NCBI GenBank assembly: GCA_009733575.1
Contig: ML769503.1
Span: 124,001-188,000 of the forward strand
Length of the DNA: 64,000 nucleotides
Origin: Gymnopus androsaceus JB14
Lineage: Eukaryota; Basidiomycota; Agaricomycetes; Agaricales; Omphalotaceae
Direction of reading: 5' to 3'
In this document: piece after piece, positions 41,562-54,400 of the stretch
Layout: each line of letters opens with the position of its first letter
How positions within the stretch are numbered: position 1 is the first letter of the stretch
Translations under genes and position numbers: made by a program
The notes under the pieces: model-generated
Told to the model about the DNA's origin: nothing
Databases searched by the model: none
What the model saw: only the letters and a program-made list of their open reading frames with translations

Positions 41562-44500
41562 TGAGTAGTTCAGTTGCTGCGGTCGTCGTCGTATGAAAAA
41601 AAAACAACGATATGACACGTGCTGACGAAACAAGCATCGACGGCCCGGCACTGCATGCGGGCCGGCGTGAGTAAGCATCTTCTAAGTCTTCAACTTCACG
41701 AGTCACGACTAAGGACCACCTTACATGTAACTTTGCAGGAAATAAAAGCCCTCTTGGATCGGATTCTACGCGTTATGTATACTCACTTTTTTCTATCTAG
41801 CTTGAAACATTGCTGAATTAAAAGAACAGACTTCAATAATTATCATATCTGTCCAATAACTGTCTTCCGAGTCAAAGATCGTAATAGCAGGTCGTAAATT
41901 TGTTAATCCCAACGCCTCAAGCGCAATCGCATATATGCTCATTAATCTACCTCGCATCCATCTTCCTTCTCTTAATTACACGGTCTTCGATGACCTTGCA
42001 AGTAAAGGTTCATTAGGCTGTTATGGTCCTAGGAGCTCCGCGCGGCGGCGTCAGCAATTCAAGTTCGCGTGATGTCGTATTTCTCGTGAATACTGCTGTC
42101 GTGTTCACTCAAGCTCAGGCTCTCCTATCATTTGCTGGCGCGGGAACGAACACGACTCATGCAGTATCTGCCACCGTAGGCCCTAGGTCCAGTGCGTATT
42201 TTTGCTGCTGTACAAACTTCAAAGCAATGATTGATCTATCTAGTCCAGAATTAATTTCATGATCCATCCAGTTTCTTCTGTCGTACCCACTCCAGTACAG
42301 AATTCATGGGATACGCGGCTACTGCGGCGGGAGCGCATGTTTTCATCATATCTCCAGATAACTCTGTTTCTCGGCAAAAGCATTGATGTATACACCTATT
42401 CAACTTCACGGACCCATCTCTCTAAATTCCGATACCTCCACTTTTGTGGCCTTATTATGGCGTCGTGATGATTTTGCTTTGCTCTGCCGGGGTTCCACTG
42501 TGCCAGTCTGGCAAAGTCTTATCTTTCAATCCGAGTTGCCCGATGTTCGAGATTCTAGCGCGGCAGGTAACACTAGTCGGGAGGCGTCAGCGGTGCGTAC
42601 ATTGCATTCGCATTCAATCGCGTATAACTCGCACTGAAAAGTCTCACATCGTCTCTAGTCATGGGGTTCTTCGACGCAGTGCAGTGTCATGATAGATGGT
42701 ACGATTCTACGAATAGATGAAAAGCTCAAAAGCAAGCACATTGGTACCTTTACCTATGATATTATTTCCAAGTGATGGTGATGGTTCTCGGAACTTCGTC
42801 TTCTGACAATGTATCGATTCTCGCGGGAGGGCTTACTCTCTGGGCAATTAACATTCTGATAAGGCACTGGCAATCTTATCGTATCGGTGGCTGCTTCTTT
42901 GTGGCGGAGGGATAAGACCTCTTCCTCGAGCAAAGGCTTTCAGTAGGCTTTCCCAGTGAGTTCCCGGAAGTTTAACCAGAGGACTTGCTTATCATCCTCT
43001 GACCTTAGACCCGAAGCCAGAAGGACATTCCGGGCCCGCTGTACTGGTATTGCTCCGAGTCCAAGGCTCGCGGATGATAAGCAGGTCTTGTGGCGTTTTC
43101 TTATTCTGCTTTCGCGTCTTCGTCACTTTACGACGTAGGCTTCTGTCTCAAGATATCTCTCTGCGCGTCGCAGGCTTGAAAGGTACGCGATAAACTGTAT
43201 AGTTCTCTGATATGTTTCTAACAGGTGTTATCGGAGAGTGCTTCGAGAGGAAGATAACGCCTAAGGGAGATAGATAATCGTTGAACTTGAGACCGAGGCC
43301 TCGTGTATTGGTGAGAATAGCCTGTTTACTGTCTAATGGATGTCTAATTAACTCTGTGACTTGAAAGTTTCGTCGCTGGGTCGAATATGCCCTTGCGTGA
43401 AGCTAGCTGCTGAGTGCTAATAGCAAGTAAAATAAAGTATTGGCCATGGAATTGCAATGATCATGCGCCAAACTTGCGGATCCTAATTAATTCTTTCCTC
43501 GATCAAACGTGATTGGGTGGATGTGGCCTTCGTGCAACCTTCGGTGGATCTCTGGGAGCAAGAAGCATATCAAAAGTACGCGTAGGCAGGCGCATTCAGA
43601 GAGAATCTGCTTCTCATGACCACCAGGTAATTACAGGCCCCTCGAGATATCTCCAAGTTACACTTCTCATTGAGCCGAGTTAATTTCACAAAAGCAGCAG
43701 AGCAAACAGAGTCCCATGATGATGAGCTTGAGCTAATTGCCGGAATCATCTGAAAGTAAGTAAGGTTTGAAAACAGAGTCTGCTTATCCAGGCTCATCCA
43801 GTCCCTTGGGCTCGAATTGCTTTATCTGGAGGTACGCTTTCCTAATCTAAATTTCTGTCAGCTAGTGGAGGCCAACCTCTATAGCTGTACAGTAGGACTA
43901 CTATATCTCCACAGGTCACAGGAGGCGGCGTCGATACGATATATCTAATTGATTCAGCCGAGATACAGACTAGTACATTGCAGATCTCCCGCGCATGCTA
44001 TTAAGGACGACAGACGAAAGACAGACAGACATTGACTCGGTAAACATCGAGAGAAATCAGTCGATGTAATCCCTGCTGTAAAGCTATCGACTTATCGCGC
44101 GTCACCAGTATCATAAGCCAACTCGGAAATAAATTCCATCTTGATGCACTTCAAACGCGTGGAAGGGAAAAATCCTTTGAACCGGGTTTCACTCGAACAA
44201 GAGGGACCCGCAGTCATCGAGGCTCAGTGCGAGCTAAAAGAATTTGAAGAACATATTGTATTGAAATTGCGCTGCTTACTTTGTAGCGGACTCGGAGGCA
44301 AGAACGGGGGATAAGATGTCATCATATTGCCGTCCGAAAGCGGACATCAGCATTATTAAGTCATGCCTAACGATCGGGTCGCTCCTCTTCCTCCGACCAC
44401 CCCACTTGCTAGCGGTGAGCAGTCGCGGTTGTGCTCGCCATTGCTGAGGACAACTCTGGCCAACCATACAGTTCTTTGTAGATCGTTTGCCACGGTGCCG

Positions 44501-44809
44501 AAGAACCAGGCTGTCTGTCAGATTGCTGGTGTTACTGTGCTCATTAGAGTCGTATAGAAAGCGTGTCCATCTCGGAATTTCGCCCAACTACAATTTGTAG
44601 AGAGGTTGGCAAAGATTGAACCAAGTTGAAAGGTGAGATAATTCTTTTCTATGGGCAGTGTTTCCCTTTCTGGTACATCTTCCTTGATGTGGCCGATGAA
44701 GATTGGAATTGGAATCGTAATGACATGGTACTAAATAAGTTTTCCACTTTACAGGTTTGACCATAACCTACACCTTTTCTGCGCCTTTGCCAGCGCTTGA
44801 CCAACTTTA
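41562..44809. other. 3.2-kb intergenic region between divergent genes
   Basis: No coding region or RNA gene is supported. It should include the promoters of the Bye1-like gene and of the kinase gene. Small open frames show no family pattern. One inverted repeat with 16-base arms sits at 42982-42997 and 43072-43087. Confidence 0.5.
42982..43087. repeat. Inverted repeat, 16-base arms with one mismatch, 74-base spacer
   Basis: GACTTGCTTATCATCC (42982-42997) pairs with GGATGATAAGCAGGTC (43072-43087). The spacer is GC-rich with further pairing potential (GGGCCCG). It could be a structured RNA, a regulatory cruciform or a decayed element. Confidence 0.6.
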
Positions 44810-47800
44810 ATGGCAGCGGCGGTGTTATCAACTAGTTCTACCTCATCCGTTTCTGCACCTTTTGCAATGTCTTCTCATCAACGTTTAGCTCTTTCACCTC
44901 CGCCGGCAGCCTCTTCCTCTCGTTCCAAACAACCCGCTCATTCATCGCACTCTCCTCATCAGGAATCTACTATCAAACCCTTCACCCGAATTCGCTCTTC
45001 CCTCGAGCAGAGTTTGCGCACGGCCACACGTTCCAAGAAGGCTCCAGCACCTGCTGCTGACGAATTCGCTACTGTCTCCAAGAGCAAGGGAAAGGAAAAG
45101 GCACCGGAGGAGAAGCCAGGCATGTTGCGCAGACTAGAGTCCAGAGTCAACTTTAGACGCACTATCACTCCTTCTCCATCTCCATCTCCTGCACCTCCAG
45201 TCTCACCGAAGGAATCTACGGAAAAGGTACGCTCAGCAGGATCCACGAGTTATACAACTCCGTCTCTGAGATTGGCTTCCATGTCTTCTCCTGCTTTGCA
45301 CCTGTCATCACAGGCTTTGCCATCGCCCAAATCACGACCTGCGATACCTGCATCTTCTTCGTCCACTAGCGATGCATTGGTTTCGCCAACCCGCGAAAGA
45401 TCACGGAGAGCAAGCTCGCAGGTTCCGCTCCAACCGTCTTCACCGACCACCCCGACATCCCGTCATAGGCCAAGCAAGTCTGCACCCATTGATATACCGA
45501 CATCATCGTCAGTATTGACGTTGCATCCTCCTCCCGACACTCCCAGAAGACCTCGTCGGGAACAGTTGAGTCCACCAGATACGCCAACTCCCAATCATGG
45601 CTCCAGAGGATTGAAGCAAGCTTCAAGCTCGACAAGTCACCTACCGCTGAACAGTCCCCCTTCACCCTCTTACATTAAACCGCGTGCGGATAGTCCCAAT
45701 CGTACTCGATCTCCCTCATCGTCACGACCTCGCATAATAACACCGTCTCAGCGTGGACTATCATCATCATCTACATCTCATCTTCCCTCTTCAAATCCTT
45801 CACCATCACCGTCACCAACTCCCTCTCGAGTACTTGATTCACCTACTGTTCGACGCCCATCATTGGATTCACCCCGTCGTTCATCATTTGGCCGAGACGA
45901 ATCTCCATCACCTCGGCCTCGACCAATATCGCCCAATCAACGTTCTTATGCTCACAATCGACATTTTAACATATCCACCGCCTCTCTCTCTGGACCATCC
46001 AATCCAGAACATCGGGAACTCATACGGACTGCAGCGTCCATGCTGATGCAAGGAAACGGTCAGACCACCGGCACATATGAGTCAGTCGGAGAGTGGGAAG
46101 AGGGATTGGGATGGTGTAGAGGTCAGGATGCGCCCGTTAGCAAGGCTGGAAAGAATATGGGGCAAGAGTGGTACTCAAGCGAGCTCCAGCAATGTAAACG
46201 TGAGCGGGCTGTCGTCTAGCGGTTTAAGCGCGTCCGGAGAAGAACGGGAGCGGAGGCTCTTTGGTGAGGCACTTCGGGATGGGTTTGTGTTATGCCAGTG
46301 CGTCATTTTTTTTTCGGGGATAACCAACTGGTAGCTGACTGACTGACAACAGCCTCATGAATAAACTGCGGTCGAGTTCGATTGTCCGCCCTGATCCCAA
46401 AGAGGATGGTTTTGTCCGGACTTCAAACATTACAAAGTTCCTGGCTGCGTGTTCCTCGTATGGTCTCCCCAATGAGGACCTGTTTCAACGAGACGACTTG
46501 ATCGAGTCCTCTTCCGAAACGCTAGCACGGGTAGCAAAAACAGTCATTGCGCTCATCAAATTTGTCGACGCACCTATTTTAGACCAATCTAAAGTTCTTT
46601 CAGGACAAAGCAAGAAATCGGGTAGCAGTGGGAGTACGGCCAATGTTTCAGGACCCTACAAACTCGGGACAGTTGCATCCCGCTCTGCAGCTTCGGCATC
46701 GACTCCAAACTTGGCTGCCAACAATGGTAGTACGGCTCCAGCGCATAATCCCGCGGCAGGACGCAAACGGTGGAGTCCAAATCTCCTCCCGACTGTCCGA
46801 TCCGACAGCTCAGAAGAGGGAACTGTATCCAAAGGAAAACACGGAGAGTCGAAACACGGAGAGTCGAGATTGGTGACGCAAGATTTGAAATCCAAGGCAG
46901 ATCGACCGCTGCAGGCTGACAACTACGATCGAGAGGCAAAAGATATACCATTGACCCCTCCTCCTAGGTCACCTCTTCGTACTCGTTCCACCAAATCTTC
47001 ACCACAACGAGGATCAGATGACGGTAAATCACTGTTTACTTGGGCAGTAAATAACGCATCTCCCTCTCGAATATCCGCAGCCGACTCCACTCGGGCTTCT
47101 ATTGGCGACGCCTCTTTCAGAGAGTCTATAACCGCTGATAACAACGTACGACAATCTGTCGCATCTTCCGCTATGACAGACATCACCACATCCACCACTA
47201 CCACAGTGCTTTCGAGTCTGCTGGATGTTGGACGGGCGAGTAGTGCTGTCTTCAGTAAGTTTGGAACTATCCGAACAATGACTACTGAGGCGACCTCTGA
47301 GACGCCTTCCATCACTCGAACGGAAGGTAGTTCCATAGCTGAAGATTTAGCTCGTAAACATCGAGCACCGGACATATTCGATAAAAGAGTGAGCGATGCT
47401 GCGGTGGTGGATTTGTCCAGAGTTGTCGAGGAAGCAGACGAAAGTGGGTCGAGTGCTAGGGGTCACAGGGAAAAGGGAAAGAGTAGGGCTGTGGAGCAAG
47501 AGTTTGAACCAGAAAGAGCTGAAAAGGGAGTTGCAATACGTCTTGGAAAAGGTAAATGGCCAGACGATTTTATGGATGCGATGCAAAACCACTCCTCGCC
47601 TATCTCCGCTTCCCCAACCGCAGATCCGGTCGAGCGGATTCGTTCGCCACCCTTATCTGGCTCGCCACCTCGAAAGCTTGCTATAGTTGGTCTAGGAGCT
47701 TCTCGTCGTAACGAGAGCGTCGAATCACTTCATCAATTTCCCCGAAGACCATCCCACCGTGCCCGACATAGCATCGACACTCCCGGCCTCCAACCTAAAG

Positions 47801-50341
47801 ATTCACTGCTTCGACGTGATACTAGCCCCGAGCCGTCCACTCAAAGTCGTGTTCTACCTCGACGACAAAGCACCAGACCCCGACAAACCTCCTTACTACC
47901 GAAAGCCAATGGGAGCGACGATGCCCGCGGCTCTGATAGTGACAACATGGTTCCTTTTCCTCGCACTGTCTCCGGCGACAACAACAACTCCTCCCCATAC
48001 TCGTTTGAAGATCCCTCTGCGTCCCAATTACGTGTCGACAAGCCTCACCAGCCTCGAGGACGGTTCCAAAGTGATATTGAGGGAACGAGCAGGCGTCGCC
48101 CCGGCCGAGTTCATACGATGAACTTGGGGCCAAACCTCCAAGGTCAAGAATCGAGAGTATGGTCAATCTCGGTGGGGCGTCTGGTAATACTAGCGCAAGT
48201 GACTTGATGTCTCGGGACTCTATGGAGGGTAGTGCAGTGCGCAAGCCGCTGATTATAAAGGAGGAAGGCAAGGTCCCGACTCATTTTGTAAGTCTCCATT
48301 TCATCCGGGATTAAGTACCGAAGAGAGCTAACGTATTCGGTCTTACAGCAACTCGGCAACTGCATTGGGAGGGGTCAGTTTGGTTCTGTGTACCGTGCTC
48401 TTAATCTCAACACCGGCCAAATGGTCGCGGTGAAGCGTATACGATTAGAAGGGCTTAAGGAAGAGGAGGTTACCCAACTTATGCGTGAGGTTGACCTTGT
48501 AAAGAGACTTTCCCACCCCAGCATCATCAAGTACGAAGGGATGCATCGCGATGCCGACACATTAAGCATCGTCCTTGAGTAGGTTCCCCTTGGCATTCGA
48601 TTATGAGCCGTTCAACTCACACTTCTTTAACAGGTATGCCGAAAATGGTTCTTTGGGCCAGACGGTAAGGGCATTCGGCAAACTGAATGAAAAGCTTGTC
48701 GCAAGCTATGTCGTCCGCATTCTGGAGGGGCTCCATTATCTTCACAAAAGCGACGTCGTTCACTGCGATCTTAAAGCAGCGAATATCCTCACTACGAAGA
48801 ATGGCAATATCAAGCTGTCAGATTTTGGTGTCTCTCTCAACATGCGTGCAGTAGAACGCGAGAAGGACGTTGCCGGAACCCCGAACTGGATGGCTCCTGA
48901 AGTTATCGAGCTGAAAGGTGCTTCTCCCAAATCGGATATCTGGTCCTTGGCATGTACTGTTATCGAGCTTCTCACGGGGCGTCCACCGTACGGTGATATC
49001 CCAAATAGCATGTCTGGTACGTGTTTTACTTTTCTACTTCAATTTTTCGTTATCGCTCATTTGGCTATGCCAGTCATGTTCCGTATCGTCGAAGACGATA
49101 TGCCACCGATCCCACCAGGCATTTCTCCCCTCCTGGAAGACTTTCTTAAAAAGTGTTTCCACAAGGATCCAGCTCAACGACCCAGTGCTGAATTACTGTG
49201 TGAACATCAATGGCTGAAGCAAAACTGGGGTGGCTACAAGGTATACCGACTTCTTCGTGATCATGTAATAATATGCTTACGGCTATCGCTCTATCAGGAG
49301 TTGCGTCCGCAAGACAGTATACCGTTCCTCCGCCGTGTCAGCGCCGACTTACAGAAGTCCGAACTTGCTGTTCGCTACTTGTCACAAATCGAAATGCCTG
49401 ACTCCACTCCCGAACACCCGCGGCCTGAAGATTTGGTTAGCGGATCGCCTCCTGGTCGTCGAATGTCCAATGCATCCATGCGACCTTCAGTGGACAATGA
49501 GATATCCCCGCGCGAGCATTCTTTTGTCAAGACAACATTTAGCAAACGTGAGCATGCGCGTTTAATGACCAAATACAGTCCCTTGACAAATTATTTAACA
49601 GCGATGGTATGCCGAGTTTGTCTTTTGAACGTTAAGAAGAGTGCCGTTCTGTGTGCGCAATGCAGTCTCATCTGCCACTCGAAATGTGCTATCAATGCTC
49701 CTCCGACCTGTGACCTTCGTGCTCAATTGCTGCTGTACGCCCAATACGCCGAAAAGGGTAATCCCAGTAGTGCCTATTCCAATCCAGCCGACCTTTTGGG
49801 TGATGCCCAGCCCAAGAGTCCCATGTCTGATGTAGCCTTTGTGTCGCATCCTACCCCTCGGACTAGCCTGGATACCGCACCTCCTCAGCTTCCACATTCT
49901 CCTACACCCGGAACTAATCCACCCGGGGCCTTCAAATTTATGAATTTCAAGCGACCAAAGGTTGGTCACCATTCAGCGACTGACCCCCTCACCTTGTCAT
50001 CGTCGCCGTCACAAGAGCAGATGGTACGGAAACCGACGGTGTTGCGTAAAGGCCACGATGATCGACCGCCATCGCTGAAAAGCAGTAGTACTCACGCCAA
50101 TAGCTCAACGCGAAGTGCTGGGACTGTTGCCAGCGCTGGTGGGAGGTCAGTCAACTCTGAGGGTGAGATGGGGCTTTCCTTCGCGGCAGTAGCGGAATCC
50201 GATGTTAGAACATCCCGAGTGACCTCACGGTCAGGTAGATCTGACGGCGGTGACGAGCCTCGAATGCCCGGAGATTTATCGTCTGATAGCAACCGTCGGC
50301 ATCGAAAGAATAAATCCTCCAACAATTGCATAGTGCAATGA
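44810..50341 (+). CDS. Large protein kinase: CH domain + Cdc15-type (STE11-like) kinase + C1 domain + CaaX box
   Basis: Exons: 44810-46297, 46353-48287, 48349-48578, 48634-49016, 49074-49240, 49298-50341; about 1,750 codons. Residues 1 to ~430 are disordered Ser/Pro-rich. A calponin-homology domain spans the first splice (RERRLFGEALRDGFVLCH, LMNKLRSSSIVRP, NITKFLAACSSYG, LFQRDDLIE). After ~550 disordered residues the kinase begins: GNCIGRGQFGSVYRAL (P-loop), MVAVKRI (Lys), VVHCDLKAANIL (catalytic loop), LSDFGVS, GTPNWMAPEV and IWSLACTVIELLTGRPPY. This is the Cdc15/Cdc7 group of septation-initiation/mitotic-exit kinases. A C1-type zinc finger follows (CRVCLLNVKKSAVLCAQC, CHSKC). The protein ends in CIVQ, a CaaX box, behind basic RRHRKNKSS. 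Two single-base frame breaks (near 46100 at GGG and 48125 at GGGG) cancel in total length. Confidence 0.8.
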
Positions 50342-51738
50342 ACCATCTAGCGGTCATATGTGAAAAATGTGGTCGTACTCTTTTGACCTAGTGTTCGTCT
50401 TTTTCTTCGTCATCCTTCCAGTCTCTCTTTTTCGTTGTCCAAATGCATCTGTACTTTATACTCTCCTCACTCGCAATCTTCTCATCTATACATCTCTCTG
50501 ATTACATCGCTTGCACTAGTTACCTATACCTCTATTTTTGGACTGTGCACTAGTCTTTCATTTCCCCGTCCTTCTGCACTCGTACTATAGTTCTTCCTCG
50601 ATCCTCCCCTGTCAAACACGCGTGTTCTTTTTGCTCTTAGCCCTACTACAGTACTTATCCGTAGCTACCAGTATGCTTTTTACCAGTATGCTTTGATATC
50701 CATCTGCAAGGACCATTGAAGCAGCCACCTACATCCATGAGTGCTGGCCCCTGGGGCGCCTCAGAAATGTTTTAAGAAATCTCAAACGCTATTATCGGAT
50801 GGGCTGCCTGAAGCAAGCTCTTCATCAGCATTGCAGCCCTCATCACCTTTGTTCGCGGGATTTCTGAAAAAAAATATTGGTCTATACTGTTCGAACAACC
50901 CGGATCCGAAGACTTGGAGTAGTAGCCGGATGTGAGCGATCGGAGCAACCCTCTCTCCTTACGGATAAGTACTACTATGTGGGAGGGCTAAGACTCAGAA
51001 CACGTGTGTGACAGGGAAGAACTATAGTCACAGACACCAAAAATATGCACCCGCTTTCATGTGAGCTACCAGTATGCTTTGCCAAACTCCAAAGCAACAA
51101 CTTGGTATTGTCTACCGGTGCATGAAATGTTTGAACAGATCTCACAAAGCAACTCGGAATCGAAGCGATCGGAACAATGACTTCCCGCCTATATAAAAGA
51201 AAGTTTTTTGGAGTCTGACTTATAAGGAGATCCTGACGCGCACCAATTTAAGCCTGGTTTCCAGCCTGCAACTTACCTGCGACCATACTTAAGACTGTGC
51301 TTGAACCTGCTTGTACCAATAAACTGTCCAATTCTGGCCACCGAATGCTAACGGTCAAGATTTCCCACAAGAATAGCATCCAGGAGACTTACCTATCCAG
51401 ACCGCTTAAAACTTGAGACATTCGGCCACGGTATGTTATCGCCAACGCGGGCTCAGGAACCAACTAGGACTCCCGCGAAAGACCTACTGGGGGCCTAAGA
51501 TCTAGAACAAGCGTCATTCTGCTTTCTTCTTTCCAAATTCGGATTTGAATCGGTAATGTTCATTGAACCCAAAGCCATTGTGTTCGAGATGCGGTCATAT
51601 CATTCCGTCCCCCGGCAGTATAAACAATCCTCTTGGCTTAGCCTCCCTTAGTTTCCGGCCTCGTTGCAAGTATAAAGAGTCCTTGAAATTAAGAGCGTAC
51701 ATCGCGTGTTTAACCTTGTTCCTTTTTGTACCTCACAC
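50342..51738. other. Intergenic region with one MITE-like element
   Basis: No gene is supported in these 1.4 kb. The phrase AGCTACCAGTATGCTTT recurs at about 50664 and 51064, flanking part of the inverted-repeat element at 50583-51028. Confidence 0.5.
50583..51028. mobile_element. MITE-like element with ~70-90-base imperfect inverted ends
   Basis: The left end (about 50583-50672: TACTATAGTTCTTCC ... CTTAGCCCT ... GTACTTATCCGTA) matches the reverse complement of the right end (about 50958-51028), with several small gaps. Total length is about 446 bases and the interior is non-coding. It lies just behind the kinase gene. Confidence 0.6.
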
Positions 51739-52832
51739 ATGCATTTCCCACTATCTTTCTACGTCTTGCTAGTCTCTTTCCTCGGTTTTGGGGTGCTCAC
51801 CGACGCGTCTCCTACAACGGATTCTAATGGCTATCGATTGGCTCGTGGCTTGCCCCCCTTGCCACCTAGAAACTTTGGAAGAAATGTTCCTGGATATGAG
51901 CCGACCCCCGTACAGAGAGCAAGGGCGAGTGCTTCACCTTCAAGCGTTGCAAAGTAAGCTTTTTATCATGATCGCCATATTGCTTCACTAATAGACGTCA
52001 TCTCAGGTACTCAGGTCGTTTGCAAGTTCGCTCAGATAATGGAACTACTATTGGATACGTTCAAGACAAGTCGGGTCTTCCAGTGTGAGTATCATTGTCT
52101 CTGCAATTTATCGATTTTTGAGGGCGACATGGATTATAGATCGCACGGATCGGACTTGCGGATCAGTATCGCTGCGTCTTCGACTCGAAAAGAGCATCTC
52201 AACATCGTTGCCACTGTATGTGCTGCACAAGCATGCGCTCTCCGTCTCAATTATAATCGTTCTTCATAGGCAACTGCGCTTCCCTCCCCATTCTACGTAG
52301 GGGCATCGAGCCAAGATTCCAATGCCACGATCGGTACAGGTAGCTCCAGGTGTGCATCATTGTTCTCAACTTCCACTGAACTTCGTACCGAATAATCAAT
52401 TCTTCCCCCAGCACTATTCTCTTCTCGAATGTTGAGCAAAGTAAGCGCGTTATCATGCGTGCACGTCTTGGCCAGCCTGACCTCATTCTCTCTCTCAGCG
52501 GACCCATTGTCTCCGCCGATCGCGACAAGCAACGGATATATAGAATCTGCCATCTGGGCTCTCAATTCTACCACGAAGGAACTAACAGGTTATTTCCAAA
52601 TAATTATAATTAGCTTTACGCTCCACTAACGATCTTGCAGCCCAGTATGTCAACCCCGACGGAACTCTTCCAACGACTTTTCTTGCGTACAATGAAACGG
52701 GTAGTAACCTCCTCTTTGTTGGAGACGCCAATCAGACTTCAAACCTCGTCGTAAGTTTGTTTCTTTACTCCATCTATTCCATTTCAATAAAAATGGTGCT
52801 GTTCCATCTAGAAATTGTTTGTCGTCACTTGA
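51739..52832 (+). CDS. Small secreted protein of unknown function, 8 exons
   Basis: Exons: 51739-51953, 52007-52084, 52140-52215, 52270-52349, 52412-52440, 52499-52588, 52641-52750, 52812-52832; 232 residues in one frame. The N-terminus MHFPLSFYVLLVSFLGFGVL is a clear signal peptide. A Pro/Arg-rich region with LARGLPPLPP, a segment seen in secreted basidiomycete proteins, follows. Then comes a beta-rich body with SGRLQVRSDNGTTIGYV, ALPSPFYVGASSQDSNATIG and GYIESAIWALNSTTKELTAQ, ending LLFVGDANQTSNLVKLFVVT. Several Asn-x-Ser/Thr sites suggest glycosylation. Few cysteines are present, so it is not a typical cysteine-rich effector. No enzyme motif was recognised; a cell-wall or extracellular role is an inference from the signal peptide only. 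Confidence 0.65.
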
Positions 52833-53970
52833 TCTCTCGACTCGTATACTGGTGTCCTGACTGTCGCTGATTATTCTATGATTCATGAACGGGACTCGTA
52901 ATGACGATGTACTTACTTACTACTTAGCGGAATGCTTCCAAAGGACCTTTTGATGTAACGAATTACTTGGCTTAATTGATACTTTGGACTTCACTTTGAC
53001 CGTCGTTCCTTCGCAGACATTTACTTCTACGTTTTTGCTGTGCGCGGGCAAATTTTAGCAGGACAGTGTATTTGCCTTTGGCGAATATTACAGTCATTAA
53101 ACCCAAGGCCATTACACAAGGTTGCTCTAGAGTACATACAGAGCACAACAAATTCCATAAAGATAGCAAGATCAGTAAAAGTCTCCAGGGAGCGTAGCAA
53201 GCAGGATGAAGGCGATATGAGTATAGCAAAAAAAGAAAGCAAAAATAGCAAAGATCGAACAAGTCATGGCGAAATAAGCATTACGAGGAGGGGGCCGTAG
53301 GAGAGGTCGGATCCGCTTTAGCTTAGCCTAAGGAGGTCAATAAGGCAAGATCACTCTCCCTCGTCGTAAGTCTGAGAGAAGGCTGAAATAAAGATATATT
53401 GTGATAGTGTGTTTGGGGGGAAGCCAACGCTGTCACCACTCATTGCGGAGTGGAAAGCAGCCTGAGCAACAAGCGCTAACCAAACCGAACCGTGCGTCGA
53501 CTCCGGTACCCAAGGGGGGGCCAAGGGAGGGATCAGCAAAGCCGAAAACCCCTAATCCACCCAAACCTTGCCCAAGCCCCAAGGGTGATACTACATATAT
53601 ATAATAATAAACCAAATATAAGGGACGGTGGGTGGGGTCCCAAAATTCTCGGCATGAAGAGGACGAGAATGCATAAAATGCAAGCTGCGCGCGCGAGACC
53701 ATGGCGGCAGCAAGCAAAGAAAGATGACAACCTGGACTGCCGGTCTGGTCTCCAAACAGACCGGCAGTCACACGCCTGTCGTAATGTACTATGTAAGTTA
53801 TTATACTACCTGTTAAGGCAAACATACCATTTTGATTTCCAATGCATTTCCCATTACGCGTGTTCCTGTGAGGCGTATTGCCTTCTTCGCGTCCACCTCT
53901 GACGCTACCTCTGCCGAACCGCCTGGTTTCGTCTCCGCCGAACCACATTGGCATGAACAACCTGATGAGA

Positions 53971-54011
53971 GAAGTTAGTGAAGAGCAAAGATAGGGAAAA
54001 GAAACGTACGT
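53971..54011 (+). repeat. Dispersed repeat, copy 1 (41 bases)
   Basis: GAAGTTAGTGAAGAGCAAA, a GATAGGGAAAAG stretch and AAACGTACGT recur at 59852-59894 with only a 2-base length difference in an A run. Confidence 0.85.
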
Positions 54012-54063
54012 ATCCATACACGGCTTTGCCGCTCACGTGACAGACAGTGACTTACAGCCATCC

Positions 54064-54230
54064 CAAAACTTGTTTTTGCTCGGGCAGCGCCCGAAGCAAC
54101 GAGGAAAATCGTAAAAAATCTAGGAAGCTCGATTTGGGGGTTTTAAAGTAGGCTCAAACGATCTATCTACTCAGAATTTCAATTGCCTCTTTCATTGCGT
54201 CCCAACTGCATCGGAAGCATATCTCTGCGT
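54064..54230 (+). repeat. Dispersed repeat, copy 1 (~165 bases)
   Basis: Shares TTTTTGCTCGGG, GAGGAAA, a GGGGTTTTAAAG-like block, TACTCAGA and CAACTGCATCGG-like elements in order with about 59066-59222. The identity is partial, so the copies are old. Confidence 0.55.
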
Positions 54231-54400
54231 ATTATACTTAGTAAGTGTGTGTGTTTTTACTCAGCGGCGATGATCTGGTCTACGCAATTCCAGCTACACT
54301 TTACAGTGCCGGGCACACGCGTCATCAGCCATCGAGAAGCTACAAAAGCCGCTTCAAGAAAACTCTAAGACCTATTCCAATTTACAATCCTAGCATCATC

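Larger units (their letters stand above)
52833..54400. other. Intergenic region with dispersed repeat pieces
   Basis: No gene supported. Two stretches recur elsewhere in the window: 53971-54011 (also at 59852-59894) and about 54064-54230 (also at about 59066-59222). The stretch around 53508-53590 is G/C-run rich. Open frames on the minus strand (53433-54017) show no recognisable family. Confidence 0.5.

Noticed and set aside
44276..44587. A 103-codon minus-strand frame upstream of the kinase gene
   Set aside because: No family pattern, and it lies in the likely promoter region of a divergent gene pair.
51954..52640. Treating the secreted-protein locus as several short independent ORFs
   Set aside because: Splicing eight exons gives one 232-residue frame with consistent phases, so the short frames are intron read-through artefacts.
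53433..54017. A 194-codon minus-strand frame
   Set aside because: It crosses dispersed repeat sequence (53971-54011) and G-run low-complexity sequence, with no recognisable domain or start context.
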